Assembly: GCA_009103225.1 (NCBI GenBank)
Contig: RHPI01001507.1
Span: forward strand, 73,996-137,995
Direction: 5' to 3'
Source of the DNA: Chlorokybus atmophyticus
Lineage: Eukaryota > Streptophyta > Chlorokybophyceae > Chlorokybales > Chlorokybaceae
DNA: 64,000 nt
Shown: in pieces, positions 32,620 through 44,721 of the stretch
Layout of the letters: each line of letters opens with the position of its first letter
Position numbering within the stretch: position 1 is the stretch's first letter
Notes under the pieces: model-generated
Told to the model about the DNA's origin: nothing
Databases searched by the model: none
The model's input: only the letters and a program-made list of their open reading frames with translations
Translations under genes and position numbers: made by a program

Positions 32620-34949
32620 TGTTGAGAACTAGTGATGGCGCCTAGTGTGTGTGTATTTGCCTCCTACATACAAGTGTGCACACACTAAGGACAAGTGCAG
32701 CAAGCACGCCAACTATGAAGACAATGTGCGACCCACAGTACTAAGCAGTATATAGTGTCTTACATGCTATGCTACTAAGTACTAGTCAACTCTAGTCAAC
32801 TCTGGTCAAAGTCAACACTAGTCAATGGTCAAAGTCAACGGTCAAAGTCAAAGTTGACCATGGTTGACCATAACTGCTGTAACTCCCATAACTCCCGTAA
32901 TTTTCGTAACTCTCGTAACTCTCGTAGCTATAAAGGTTAAGCTAATCGTACCAACTACATGTAGGCGCCGCCTATACATGTACTTTCAACAAGCTATAAC
33001 ATCTACCACTCCCACGCGAGCAGCTTGACCTTGAACTTCAAGATCTTCTCGCAAGCTTACCCACATAAACTTACTCCATCGAACACTCCCACGGATGTGT
33101 TGCTCCCACGGACTTGATGCTTGTTTCCATGACACTTTCCTTCTCCTCGTGTTGCCAGCAGGACTACAAGGTTCCAATACTTCTTGTTTCCTCCTCATAG
33201 TTATCGCATCAGGTTCCACCACGCCACGCCTGACCTTGCTCAAGCGGTTTCGCGGACTCCCTCAATGGCAAACTATGCTATAAACTACACTGAGTTCTCT
33301 ACCTTAGCAATGCTGTACCAGAGTGTAGGCCGTGCAAGGGTTGATCAGACCCTTGTGCCAAGGAAAGCACCCCTCCCATCTCCTGTTAGCTAGCTATACA
33401 ACTCAGTCCTTGCATGCCAATTAATTGAAGTGTTCTATCCAGTACCGCACACCTGTGTGCTACCAAAAAACAACTCCACAGCAATGCAACCTCTAGTGTA
33501 TGCAGCTCAACACCAGCAATTACTCATAGGCTAGCAGTAACTCTCACAGACCTTTGTGTCTGCGACGTCCGCTTACGCATGTCCTTCACGCGCCCTTGCA
33601 GTGGGAGAGGACGGACGAACACCATCCACTGCAACTCCTTCAGGTCCTCACCAAGGCTAGAAAGCAACTGCCACCGTGGCGTGCTCCTCCTTGGTAGCCT
33701 CATCGTGGATCCTCTTCTGGCACTCGCGAACGAAGTGGCCCTTCATCTTGCAGTAGTGACACTCTTTATCACGTGATGGCTTCCCACCACCTGCTTTGCT
33801 CCTGCTTCGTGTGTGTTGAGAAGATGAGGCAGAAAGTGCAATAGGTTCTCCACCATTCTCTATCTTCTGAACATCCAACTTGCCTTCCACAGCTAGCAGC
33901 TTAGGCACTACATCAGCAAACTTTAAAACCACATATGAGGACTCCAATACAGTCACTAGCGTAGCAAAGCTCTTTCCTAAGCCAGCCAAGACTGCCCACA
34001 TCACCTCCTCTTCCTTCACATCGTGGCGCACTGCTGCAAGGTCTTGCCAAAGCTCCCTTGCACGTGTGATGTACTTCTGGATTGGCTCTTTGTGCTCCAT
34101 CTTCAGAAGTGTCAGCTTGCGTCTCAGCTGCAACTTATGCGAGTTGCTGTTGGCCTTGAAGAGGGTGTCGAAGACCTCCCACGCCTCACGTGCAGTCTTG
34201 CAATCCGCAATAAGAGGGAGATGGAAGTCTTTGACGTGCAAGCCTATCAGCGCAAAAGCTGATTGTGAGTTCTCTGTCCAGGTACCAGTGTCACCTGTTC
34301 TTGGCCGCAATGATGTGGAGGAGGTGGGATCGACAAACTCCAGAGCTTTTGGCGGATCAGCACCAACTTCATCTTCAGCGACCATGAAGCGTAGTTGTGC
34401 AGATCAAGGGACTTAATGGGCATCATATCTGTGTCAGCTATTGCTTGCTACACAATAGTACAACTCACCCTCTCCCCAAGAACACTCTACTAGTAGGCGC
34501 CTATGCTCAACACTTTCTCTCACTAGCACAAGCGATCACAGAAGCGAGTGTGGGCCCGTAACCTGTTGAGAACTAGTGATGCGCCTAGTGTGTGTGTATT
34601 TGCCTCCTACATACAAGTGTGCACACACTAAGGACAAGTGCAGCAAGCACGCCAACTATAGAGACAACGTGCGACCCACAGTAAGCAGTATACAGTGTCT
34701 TATATGCTATGCTACGAAGTACTAGTCAACTCTAGTCAACTCTGGTCAAAGTCAACACTAGTCAACACTAGTCAATGGTCAAAGTCAACGGTCAAAGTCA
34801 AAGTTGACCATGGTTGACCATAACTGCTTTAACTCCCGTAACTCCCGTAACTCTCGTAACTCTCGTAACTATAAAGGTTAAGCTAATCGTACCAACTACA
34901 TGTAGGCGCCGCCTATACATGTACTTTCAACAAGCTATAACATCTAACA
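32620..34949 (-). mobile_element. copia family B gag-only element with exact target duplication
   Basis: 5' LTR 34949-34564 and 3' LTR 33008-32620 on the minus strand, primer-binding site 34563-34551. GACTA is duplicated at 32615-32619 and 34950-34954. The interior is 1.5 kb and holds a gag gene but no protease, integrase or reverse transcriptase, resembling the gag-retaining non-autonomous (TR-GAG-like) elements described in plants. Inserted into the LTR of a family C element. Confidence 0.9.
33654..34426 (-). CDS. copia gag, family B
   Basis: Begins MMPIKSLDLHNYASWSLKMK; the upstream ATG seen in the plus-strand copy at 40866 is ATA here. A one-base deletion near 34360 shifts into the long frame: TWTENSQSAFALIGLHVKDF, CKTAREAWEVFDTLFKANSN, LQLRRKLTLLKMEHKEPIQK, ARELWQDLAAVRHDVKEEE, LLAVEGKLDVQKIENGGEP. 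The knuckle CHYCKMKGHFVREC follows. It ends at TAG 33654-33656, which would be read through under the alternative code. It is a capsid-type gag with one Cx2Cx4Hx4C finger and a largely intact frame, probably the only protein of the element. Confidence 0.8.
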
Positions 34950-35066
34950 GACTATAGTGAACTGTAACTCCCACAACGACAGTTGACCATAACTCCCAAG
35001 GTGCAGTGATCGCAGAAGTTAAGCTAAGGCGCTCAACAAAGTACCTTTAACACACATAAGCAAGTG

Positions 35067-35456
35067 TGGGCCCACAACCTGTTGAGAACTAGTGATGCGC
35101 CTAGTGTGTATGTGCCTCTCACATGTAAGTGTGCACACACAAGGACAAGTGCAGCAAGCACACCAACTATAGACAAGATGTGCGACTATATTAAGCAGTA
35201 TACAATGTCTTATATACTATGCTACCAAGCACTTGTCAACTGTAATCAACTCTAGTGAAAATCAATACTAGTCAGCACGAGTCATATATCGACCCATAGA
35301 GACCCCCCAACATGAGCTATGTGTCGCATGTAACTCGTGCGTGAGTTATTGCGCTTCACACATTAAGTCGCACATTGTCTCTATAGTTAGCATGCTTGCT
35401 GCACTTATATCTAAGAAGCATATATATACACACTTGGCGCATTACTATTTTTCAAC
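35067..35456. mobile_element. mosaic of copia family B LTR fragments and a DIRS end
   Basis: 35067-35079 is a primer-binding site and 35080-35282 a truncated minus-strand family B LTR. 35283-35345 is a DIRS terminal motif (ATGAGCTATGTGTCGCATGT). 35364-35456 is the end of a plus-strand family B LTR (GTCGCACATTGTCTCTATAG). Likely product of nested insertion and recombination. Confidence 0.6.
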
Positions 35457-35469
35457 AGAGTTCTCCGAA

Positions 35470-36000
35470 CAGAGATTTATCCAACCTAGGTATATGAGTT
35501 CATGAAGCGCATGAAATGCGCGCCCGTGACCTCAAAAACTCGATAATGAGTTATGAGACTCTTGTGCCCTGAGTGCTCTAGGCACTTGAGGACACAAACA
35601 CTCATTAAAGTAAGTTGTGAGTTATAAGCTCCTTATCTAGTTGCTTAAAACCCTAGGCCGACGGCGCCATCCTTGGCATGGGTGGCGAGTATGGTTTACT
35701 TGGTTTACTTTGCAAGTGGACATGCTCTCAGGTTTGGACCTTTGTGTTGGTCACCATGGCTCCACATTAGGTTGAAGACTGAGGTAGAGCGTGACTTTAG
35801 CACCTGACGTGAAGATGTAGTTCCTATGGTTGTAGCCTAGCACCTTAATGCGGACTTGTGTATTGATAAGCCTGTATATGTAGACTTGTACATTATAATA
35901 TTGTAATGCACTTGTGTGCTTGGCGTAGCCATCGTGCTACTAACCTATAGCAACCCCCTAGCATGAGCTGTGTGTCGCATACAACTTGTGTGTGAGTTCT
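35470..36000 (+). mobile_element. non-autonomous DIRS derivative, second copy
   Basis: Plus-strand counterpart of 25811-26308: DIRS 5' end (GAGTTCATGAAGCGCATGAA, GTGCCC, TAGTTGCTTAAAACCCTAGG) joined to the same non-coding middle and ending AGCATGAGCTGTGTGTCGCA. It has no genes. Confidence 0.65.
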
Positions 36001-36002
36001 AG

Positions 36003-38280
36003 TCTTCACCCTTTGGCGCGCCCATCTTGTTTGTGATAATAAAGCATGGAAAGTTGTGTATGTGTGTGGATGATCGTGCTTTAGTTAAAATTACGGTAAA
36101 GAATTGATACCCATTCCCCCGGATTGATGATGTGCTTGATAAACTATTGGAGAATGCGTACTTTAATACGCTGGACTTGTTAAGTGGGTACCATCCGATC
36201 CGGAGGTATGTTTTTGATGTTTAGCAAACAACATTCAAAACTCCTTAAGGCCATTATCAATACACGATGTTACCATTTTCATTAACCAATGCACCTGTAG
36301 TGTTTCAGAAGGAGATGAATCATGAATCATGAATTTACATGGCACACTTGGCAAGGATGTTATTGTTTATTGGGATGACATTAATGTCTTTTGCAACACC
36401 ACGGATGAGCATAAGCAGCACTTGGAAGCGGTATTTGCTTGCTGCACCGTACACATCGATTGTTTGACAATCTTGCAAACTGTGACTTTTACAAGACGGA
36501 GTTGCCATTCTTCGGGCACATTATGAGTGGTGCGGATGTTAACCTGACCATCGTATAGTGCAAGTTGTGAAAGATTGGCAGCAACCTAAGAATATCCATT
36601 AGCTTCAATCATTCTGAAAAATGGCATACTACTTCCGCAAGTGTTCGATGGGGTATTCCACAGTGGTGGTGCCTTCAATAATCTGTTGCGGAAAGATGTT
36701 CCATTCTTGTGTTCGGTTGAACAACAAGCTGTTATGTAATAGGTGAAGCTAGCTTTGACTTGAGCCAATGCTGGTATTGTTGTTTGGGGACAAGCATTTC
36801 ATTGCGGTTCAAGACGCGTCCACCCTTGGGTGTGGTGCAGTACTGTTGCAAAATGGCAGACCATGTGCTTATAATGGTGGGAAATTCATCCCAGCAGAGG
36901 TGAACATCACTATCACCAAGCAAAAGTTGCTTGGTGTAGTACATGCTCACAAAACATGGCGATGTGACTTGGAAGGGGTTTAATTTTCAGTGGCGACCGG
37001 TCATATTCCACTGGCTTAATGCTTAACACAAACTTGTCACTTGAACAAGCTCGCTAGGATAAGTTGCTGTTTAAGTTCACTATTGAATGGGTATACCGGC
37101 TGGGTAAAGTTAATGTTGCTAATCCATGAAGTCACTTTTTAGTATCATTGGCAATGATGTGCGCAATTGCAACACGCGGTACATTGCCACCTAATGATGA
37201 GTTTGTGCAAGCTGTTGCGCAGGGTATACTCTGGTCTCATGGTTCTCATTAGAGGACAATGTGCAAATGTTGGACAAATGAGATAATCCATTATGTGGAC
37301 ACCAGCTTGGTGGTCTGTAACCCTGTTGGGTTGCGTGCAAAATGCATAACAAATGTACACTATCCACTGTACACTGGGCACTTTGGCAGTCGCAAATATG
37401 CCAAGGCAGCGCAACGGTCGTATTGGTGGTCATTGATGCATGTTGGCATGAAGCGGTATATAGACACATGCGACAAATGTCAATGTACAACTGTATCAGA
37501 CACCCGCTTAGTTGCTGCGACCATTGCCCGTTTCAAATAGCACATGGGAAGTGTGAGTATGGACAAGCCGGTATAGACGAGCCATAAGATGATTGAAGGA
37601 GACGTCCCGGCATTATGTGTGTCCGACTTAAAGTGATTGGAATGTTTTCTCCGGATGATTGAGTTTGCAACCAATAATGCATAGCAAGAGGTTTTTTTTC
37701 ATTAAATTACGCAATGCATCTATTGGATCCCGCAAACATCAAGTTGCTCGCTATAGACACGCGTACCTGCAGCGCGCAAGATGGCTTTTGCCATGCCGGA
37801 TATGTTAACGTTGGTAAAAGACTGTTTGTGCGCAGCGCAGGACAGCAAAAAAGCCCAAGCTGATGCGCATTATAGAGGCTAATTGCGATGTAGGCTGTTT
37901 GGTGCCTCTCACTACTACACACACATCCAGTTAGGGGGTGAGAACCCGCAAGTTTCTCTCGCTGAATAGGCCCTTTTGAAGTGATTTATTGGCACTCGCG
38001 CGTACCGGTTGGACTTGCCAAAGTCGGCATGCATTCATTGTGTTTCATGTGTGTGTATTAAAACTATATCATTCCAACAATCTCGTTCAACCTCCTCCAC
38101 CCCCCGTTGCAGTGGATGGCGACAATGCTTGTAAGTATGAGGTGGCAGCAATTGTAAGTCACCATAAACCTCGACGCGGACACCCATCTTATTTGATGAA
38201 ATGGAAAGGGTATGGTGTTAAGCACAACATGTGGGAGCCTGAAAGGAATCTTATCACCTGCTAAGAGATTTTTTGGGGGT
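36003..38280 (+). pseudogene. Ty3/gypsy chromovirus pol remnant
   Basis: RT (36003-36540): SPFGAPILFV, CVDDRALVKITVKN-TGA-YPFPRIDDVLDKLL, DLLSGYHPIR, LPFSLTNAPVVFQKEMN. RNase H (36760-36980): VQDASTLGCGAVLL, NGRPCAYNGGKFIPAE, ITKQKLLGVVHA. Integrase zinc finger and core start (37250-37600): HYPLYTGHFG, YWWSLMHVGMKRYIDTCDKC. Chromodomain (38130-38262): YEVAAIVSHHKPRRG, YLMKWKGYGVKHNMWEPERN. The TGA replaces a conserved Arg; further TAA, TAG and frame breaks occur throughout. In a working element these domains copy RNA to DNA and integrate it, with the chromodomain guiding targeting. This copy is dead. Confidence 0.85.
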
Positions 38281-38431
38281 AGTATGTGATGTGTTCACAC
38301 GCGGACGGTACAAGGGTGCTGGCTAAAAGCTTTACTGCTTCCAGCCTGGTTCGCTTACTGCTTTGATGCTCAGTACCTATGGTGGGCTTTGCTAACCCTT
38401 TAATGAGGACATTAGAAGCGAAGTGGGGGAA

Positions 38432-38900
38432 TGTAACAGAGTGCTATCTTTATGGAGGTTCCCCGCCCGTATTAAGGATTAAATAAGGGTCCCATCGGGT
38501 ATATACAACCAATTGAGCCATATTATGGTCGTTGACCTAGTGTTAAGGCCCTACTGTAGTGTTACTTATCTGTAACACTGATGTCGATATGAGGCAGAAT
38601 TCTCATATTGATATCAGCTGTATGGCGGCACGGCTATAGCAGCAGCCGCCATAGGCAGGGCATCTTCTAATTCGGCAGTTGCCCCAGGCAACGGCGAAGA
38701 CAGCGTGACCGCAGGTGGTGTTGGGTTAGGGGATTGAAGGGAGGAGGTAGCACCCCCTCTCCCTATAAGGGGGACCCAACCTTGTACCAATGCAAGCGCG
38801 CGGTGTAAAATCCACAGTGTTTACGGCAAACTGTTGCGCTGTGCTGAACATGCGTGGCATTACGTGCCATTGGTCCATCATAGGGCGGCCAAAGATTCTT
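38432..38900 (+). repeat. gypsy 3' LTR
   Basis: Begins TGTAACAGAGTGC right after a purine tract (AAGTGGGGGAA) downstream of the chromodomain. Parts (38620-38760) match 22046-22200. The right end is not sharply defined; the region to 39200 shows no gene. Confidence 0.6.
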
Positions 38901-39214
38901 CGGGCTTTTGGCGCCGCATTTGGTAGCGGCGACTTTAATAGCGGTGTATGCATTGCTTAATTTGATGCGGTGCGGCATTATAGTGTTGCCATTTTTCAAT
39001 TTCAATTGCGGTGTTGAATCAATTGACCAGCTTTAAGCAATTCATTAGCTGCATAAAACAAGTCAAAGTCACTTTTTCCATCCCCGTGCTTATTAAACAA
39101 GGTGTATATAAGATGTTGTTATAAGGTATTATCACAAACAGTTACACAAGCGATTATGAAATGGGTAGGTTGTAACAGTCACAATGTCAAGTAGGCAACA
39201 AAAGTAAGCGCACT

Positions 39215-39669
39215 TGTTGAAGGTTAACTTAACCTTCAACAAGTGCATATGCTTGAAGCATATGAGGTTTGCTAGTATAGTATGCTTATGGTATGATCAG
39301 CTTGATGTTACGTAGACCATGTGCGGCGGTTGTGCTATTGGAGTTACAGTTAACAGGAGGTATATAAGTTATGGCAGTTATGGGAGTTACAACAATTATG
39401 GTCAACTTGGACATTGATCATTGACTAGTTTTAACTAGTGTTAACATTCATTGTGGAGTAGTGTTTGCTACAGTTGACTTTGACTAAAGTTGACTAGTTC
39501 TCTCCAATGTTGACTAACTTGTTGTATAAGTCACGACATGTGGCGCATTCAGGTGGAACTGCAATACATTTTGCTTTGGTGTTGACATGTTTGTATGTTA
39601 CACTTGGTGTTCCCCTAAGCAGAGCGCATGTATGAGGTAGGGCGCATACATGCACACTAGTTCTTAACA
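39215..39669 (+). repeat. solo LTR, copia family A, with palindromic start
   Basis: Complete family A LTR ending TTCTTAACA. The first 27 bp are a perfect palindrome (13-bp arms, TGTTGAAGGTTAA and its complement around one C). GCACT occurs at 39210-39214 and again at 39673-39677, three bases beyond the LTR end, which may be the target duplication. Confidence 0.75.
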
Positions 39670-40372
39670 AACGCACTTTATCTACGGGTAAAACCCTACT
39701 CAAACATAGAGTTGGCCACTGTGCGCACACTGATGCCTTGATGAAGATTAGTGCATTAGTAGAGCTTGCAACTTGGAGTTGGCACCTGTAAGTGTTCGAC
39801 TGTGCAAGCATGCGTACACGAGTCTGTGCGGTGTGCAATTTTGAGCTGGGTTGTACTTGTGAAATATGCTTGTGAACGTAACTTGAAACGGAGGAAGTAC
39901 GTCGCCAAGAAGAGGAGGCTCGATGGCAAGCAGAGGCAAACATGGCGCACATGCATATCTCTGATAATTGCGATCCCATGGCGGCATGCTAGGCCGCAAG
40001 CTATGATATTTAATCAGTCTTGAAAGACACTCAAAATCAAGCACAAGTAGGGTAATGGATTGAAATGAGCTTATTGATGGCTATTCATATCACTTGTGCA
40101 GGTTTTATATTCAGCAGTGTGCATGGCAGGGCATTCATGCCGCACAGCCAGCAACATCTGCAGGCGTGCGAGTACCTGTGGCACGAGCTGCACTTGCATA
40201 CACAAGCCTCTAAACAAGCCAGCACATCCTGTTGCCCGCCTCTCCCCTTGCTAGCATGCAGCTGCCGTTTATGGGCTGTCATAATACTACGGCACCAAGT
40301 CAAGTTGATACTGCTGGCATGCAGTTATAAACGACGTGCTCAAGTCCATGTCTGCACATGCACACGTATACT
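39670..40372. other. no supported gene
   Basis: Frames up to about 110 codons occur on both strands, but none has domain-like composition or clear splice sites. Confidence 0.3.
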
Positions 40373-42666
40373 TGTTAAATATTATAGCTTGTTGAAAGTA
40401 CATGTATAGGCGGCACCTACATGTAGTTGGTACAATCAGCTTTACCTTTACAGTTACGGGAGGTTTGGGAGTTACGGGAGTTATGGTCAACCATGATCAA
40501 CTTTGACTTTGATCGTGAACTTTGACCATTGACTAGTGTTGACTAGTGTTCATTTTGACCAGAGTTGACTGGAGTTGACTAGTGCTTAGTAGCATAATAT
40601 ATAAGACACTATACGCTGCTTAATACAGTGGGTCGCACATTGTCTCCATAATTGGTGTGCTTGCTGCACTTGTCCTTAGTGTGTGCACACTTGTATATAA
40701 GAGGCAAATACACACACACTAGGCGCATAACTAATACTCAACAGGTTATGAGCCCACCCTTGCTTGTATGATCGCTTGTGCTAGTGAGCGAAAGTGTTGA
40801 GCATAGGCGCCAACTAGTAGAGTAAATATGGGGAGAGGGTGAGTTGTACTGTTGTGTAACAAGCAATGGCTGACACAGATAGGATGCCCATCGAGTCCCT
40901 TAATCCGCACAACTACGCCTTATGGTCGCTGAAGATGAAGTTGGTGTTGATCCGCAAGAAACTCTGCAGTTTTGTCGACCCCACCTCCTCCACATCATAG
41001 CGGCCCAAAATGGGTGACGCTGGTATCTGGACAGAGAACTCACAATTAGCTTCTGCGCTTATCGGCTTGCACGTCAAAGACTTCCATCTTCCTCGTATTG
41101 CGGATTGCAAGACTGCACGAGAGGCGTGGGAGGCCTTCGACACCCTCCTTAAGGCCAATAGCAACTCGCACAAGTTGCAGCTGAGACGCAAGTTGACACT
41201 TCTGAAAATGGAGCACGAAGAGCCATCCTTGAGTACATCTTGCATGCAAGGGAGCTTTGGCAAGACCTTGCAGCAGTGGGCCACAATGTGAACGAAGAGG
41301 AGGTGATGTGGGCAGTCTTAGCTGGCTTAGGAAAGAGCTTTGCTATGCTAGTGACTGTGACTGTGTTGGAAACCTCAGATGTGGTTTTGATGTTTGCTGA
41401 TGTAATGCCTAAGCTGCTAGCGGTGGAAGGCAAGTTGGATGTTTAGGAGATAGAGAATGGTGGAGAACCTATCGCACTTGCTGCCTTATCTTCTCAACAT
41501 ACACGAAGCAGGAGCAAAGCAGGTGGTGGGAAGCCATTACGTGACAATAAGTGTCACTATTGCAAGACGAAGGGCCACTTTATTCGCAAGTGGCAGAAGA
41601 GGATCCACGATGAGGCAACCAAGGAGAAGCACGCCACGATGGCGATTGCATTTTAGCATTGGTGAGGACCTCAAGGAGTTGCAGTGGATTGTGTTTGTCC
41701 GTCCGCTCCCACTGCAAGGGCGCGTGAAGGACATACGTTGGTGGAGGTTGCAGACACAAACGTCTGTGAGACTTACTGCTAGCCTATGAGTAGCTGCTGG
41801 GGTTGAGCTGCATACACTAGAGGTTGCATTGCTGTGGAGTTGTTTTAGGTAGCACACAGGTCTGCGGTACTAGTTAGAACACTTCAATTGATTGGCATGC
41901 AAGGACTGAGTTGTATAGCTAGCAAATAAGAGATGGGAGGGGTGCTTTCCTGAGTAGAAGGGTCTGATCAACCCTTGCACGGCCTACACTATGGTACAGC
42001 ATTAAGGTAGAGAAATCAGTGTGGTTTATAGCATAGTTTGCCATTGAGGGAGTCTTCGAAACCACCTGAGCAAGGTCATGCGTGGCGTAATCGAACCTGA
42101 TGCGACAACTATGAGCAGGAAATAAGGAGTGTTGGAACCTTGTAGTCTTGCTGGCAGCACGAGGAGAAGGATGGTGTCATGAAGACAAGCATCAAGTCCG
42201 TGGGAGCAACACATCCGTGGGAGTGTTCAATGGAGTAAGTTTATGTGCGTAAGCTTGCGAGATGAACTTGGAGTTAACGGTCAAGCTGCTCGCGTGGGAG
42301 TGTTAATGTTATAGCTTGTTGAAAGTACATGTATAGGCGGCGCCTATATATAGTTGGTACGAGCAGCTTAACCTTTATAGTTACAGGAATTATGAGAGTT
42401 ACGGGAGTTACGGGAATTATGGTCAACTATGATCAACTTTGACTTTGACCATTGACTAGTGTTGACTTGTGTTGACTTTGACAAAAGTTGACTAGAGTTG
42501 ACTAGTGCTTAGTAACATAGTATATAAGACACTATATATTGCTTAATACAGTGGGCCGCACATTGTCTCTATAGTTGGTGTGCTTGCTGCACTTGTCCTT
42601 AGTGTGTGCACACTTGTATGTAAGAGGCAAATACACACACACTAGGCGCGTCACTAGTTCTCAACA
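40373..42666 (+). mobile_element. copia family B gag-only element with exact target duplication
   Basis: 5' LTR 40373-40743, primer-binding site 40744-40757 (GGTTATGAGCCCAC), 3' LTR 42301-42666 preceded by CGCGTGGGAG. ATACT is duplicated at 40368-40372 and 42667-42671. Same organisation as 32620-34949, with only gag inside. Confidence 0.9.
40866..41657 (+). pseudogene. copia gag, family B, second copy
   Basis: ATG 40866 opens MADTDRMPIESLNPHNYALW and MKLVLIRKKLCSFVDPTSS. TAG follows where the other copy has Leu, then DAGIWTENSQLASALIG, DCKTAREAWEAFDTLLKAN and LRRKLTLLKMEHEEP. A shift near 41220 leads to ARELWQDLAAVGHNVNEEE and FADVMPKLLAVEGKLDV-TAG (Gln in the other copy, VQKIENGG). A knuckle CHYCKTKGHF follows in another frame, where the last Cys is Trp (RKWQKR). 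It is inferior to the minus-strand copy; both stops are TAG. Confidence 0.7.
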
Positions 42667-42671
42667 ATACT

Positions 42672-43000
42672 CGCTAACAACCGCGTTGCTTGTAGATATA
42701 CACGCATGTGTCGCAAACACATGCCAGCCATTTTAATGCTACTCCAGCTGCTGGTGTTAGGCCACCAACCGTGTAAATAGTGCACACACTTCAGCCGGCA
42801 GGTTGGTGTCAGTTTACTCACAACATGTATGGTGACAAGCCTGTATGCGCATTGATGTAAACACATTAAGTGACAGACATGTTTGCAGCCAAACGCATAG
42901 CATGGCAATGTGAACCTGCAGCATGATGAGCCGCCCATCAAGGCGAGTGCACTCATTTATTGTTTTGCATGCTGCGCGTCAATGTTCGCATTGTCAATAA
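42672..43000. other. no supported feature
   Basis: Sequence between the family B copia element and the second gypsy lineage. No domain or repeat recognised. Confidence 0.3.
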
Positions 43001-43005
43001 TAATG

Positions 43006-44644
43006 CTATGCGTTGTTGCTGAGCTCATCTGGCCATATAACCAGCGACTTCCCATTGAAGGATTCTTTCTTGCTTAGGGTACCAACTTTGGTAAAACCGT
43101 TTGGTGTAGGGAACCAATTGCCTTTGTATGTTGGTGTAAGCACAACTGCCTTGACTCCGGGATCTTTCTTTCTTTTATGATCTGAATACACTTGTATTAG
43201 GTCTATAAGCTTTGAAGTAGCCCCATGAATCAGAACACTTTGCATATGTGGTTCTAAATCAATCACACTTGGCAATTGATACGTTGCATTTCCCAAACAG
43301 ACATCACACTTAAAAGGCAGTTTATTACACCATTTTCACTTAAGTTCATTTACAAAAGTCAAAGCTATGGTGCTATTCCCAGGCTCAGCTACCCAAAGAT
43401 CCTATTTGGGGCCGGAGACGCGCTGAGGGCAGCTCTTGATCAGATGCCCTTTTTCCTTGCAGAGGAGGCACTTCCCCTCCTTCATCAGCGCCAATTTCTC
43501 AGCTTCAGTAATGGTGAGGTTAACATACCCCGCCTTGTTGGCTGACTTTGCCAGAGGCCCTCCCTTCTTGGGTTTCGTATTTGCGAAAGTGGGCTTGTTT
43601 CTCACAGAATCGGCCTTGGCCTTCTTGTGATGCGGGTTAGCCTCTCCTGCTTCTTTACCCCGCTTGTTTAGGCCTTTGTTTCGGGCTGTCTTAAGGCACC
43701 TGTCAACCAAATCATCAAACTCATGACCCTTCCATGGGGCCAAATTTTTCGGAAACAACTGGGCAGTCTTTTATAGCTTGGGAGAGGCCGGAGGTGAAAC
43801 AATCCACCTTCTCCTCTCCATATATTGCCCACTTGAAACAATGCGAGCAACTCTGTGGCGAAATTGCTGGGCATACTCCGAAACATTGCCCTTCTCGCGC
43901 AACTTCTTCAGCTCAGCCCGGGGTTCTGCTACCAGATTAACTGAAGCATAATGGCTTTTCAGCATAGCCTCTAGCTCACTGAAGTCTGCCTCTTTTTCCT
44001 CAGCCGGTGTTTCCACCTTGGCTTTTCATAGGGTCTGTGGGACATCACCTAAAAAGGTGATTGCATCTGCAACCCATATCTCCACCAACTCTGCCTGGTG
44101 GTGAAGTAAGCGACTATGGCTTGAAGCCAATTCTCAATACTCTGATTCTTGTCGCCGTTGAATTTGGGAGGGCGAATAGCGAGTTTGCCCTTCCCTCTTT
44201 CTATAGCAAAAAGTCTGGCCTCCAGAGAAACTATCTTGTCGCTGATCTCTCTGGCCGCCTGCTCATGCTGACATGTTCAACAAGTACCTGAGCAGTGTCG
44301 AACAACAACTCATTGTTCTCAACCATTGTCTTGATAGGTACATTGAATTTTACAGGCCCATGGTGAAGCTCCAGCCTGGATATGCGATGCTAATCGCGCT
44401 GAAGTCGGCAACACAGCATCTCAGCTGCCTCACCATAAGCTTGAGAACCCATTAATTCTCTCAAGCCATCATGAACCGTTGTCCATCCGGGAGTCAGCTC
44501 ATCTGAGCTTGGCACCGGTACTGGGACTGACCGGAGTCTCTTTGGCAGCAAGTTCACCCCGGCAGTGGAGTCCGTGTCCATGATGGTGGCTGAATCCAGG
44601 TTGTTGGTGTTGGCCACAGCTGCTGCGTTGTTGGCATCACCCAT
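43006..44644 (-). pseudogene. Ty3/gypsy gag, second lineage
   Basis: ATG 44644 opens MGDANNAAAVANTNN. After shifts: REISDKIVSLEARLFAIERG, LAIRPPKFNGDKNQSIENWL, WVADAITFLGDVPQTL-TGA, LEAMLKSHYASVNLVAEP, GNVSEYAQQFRHRVARI. Next come LAPWKGHEFDDLVDRCLKTA, a Lys-rich linker, the knuckle CLLCKEKGHLIKSC and PKxDLWVAEPG with TAG. The TGA replaces a Trp. Further down, after another TGA, is a readable block (YQLPSVIDLEPHMQS, TPTYKGNWFPTPNGF) that I do not recognise. This is the retrotransposon gag domain followed by a zinc finger; pol is not present after it. Confidence 0.75.
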
Positions 44645-44721
44645 CTTGGAAAAGAACAACCCAACTCTTAGTTCATTGAGCCCACTCTAAGCACAATAGA
44701 CCTTACCGCTCCAATACCAAA

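Larger units (their letters stand above)
31540..35052 (-). mobile_element. copia family C element, partial, split by a family B element
   Basis: The 5' LTR runs from 35052 (TGTTAAAGGTACTTTG) to 32409 and is interrupted by the family B element 32620-34949. The primer-binding site is 32408-32396. The interior has gag from 32297 down to about 31590, then is lost at the junction with the DIRS 5' end. No pol is present. Confidence 0.75.

Noticed and set aside
36003-38280. Using the gypsy remnant as evidence for UAR = Gln
   Set aside because: Its TAA and TAG fall at Tyr and at a variable residue, and a TGA replaces Arg. It is simply decayed and uninformative.
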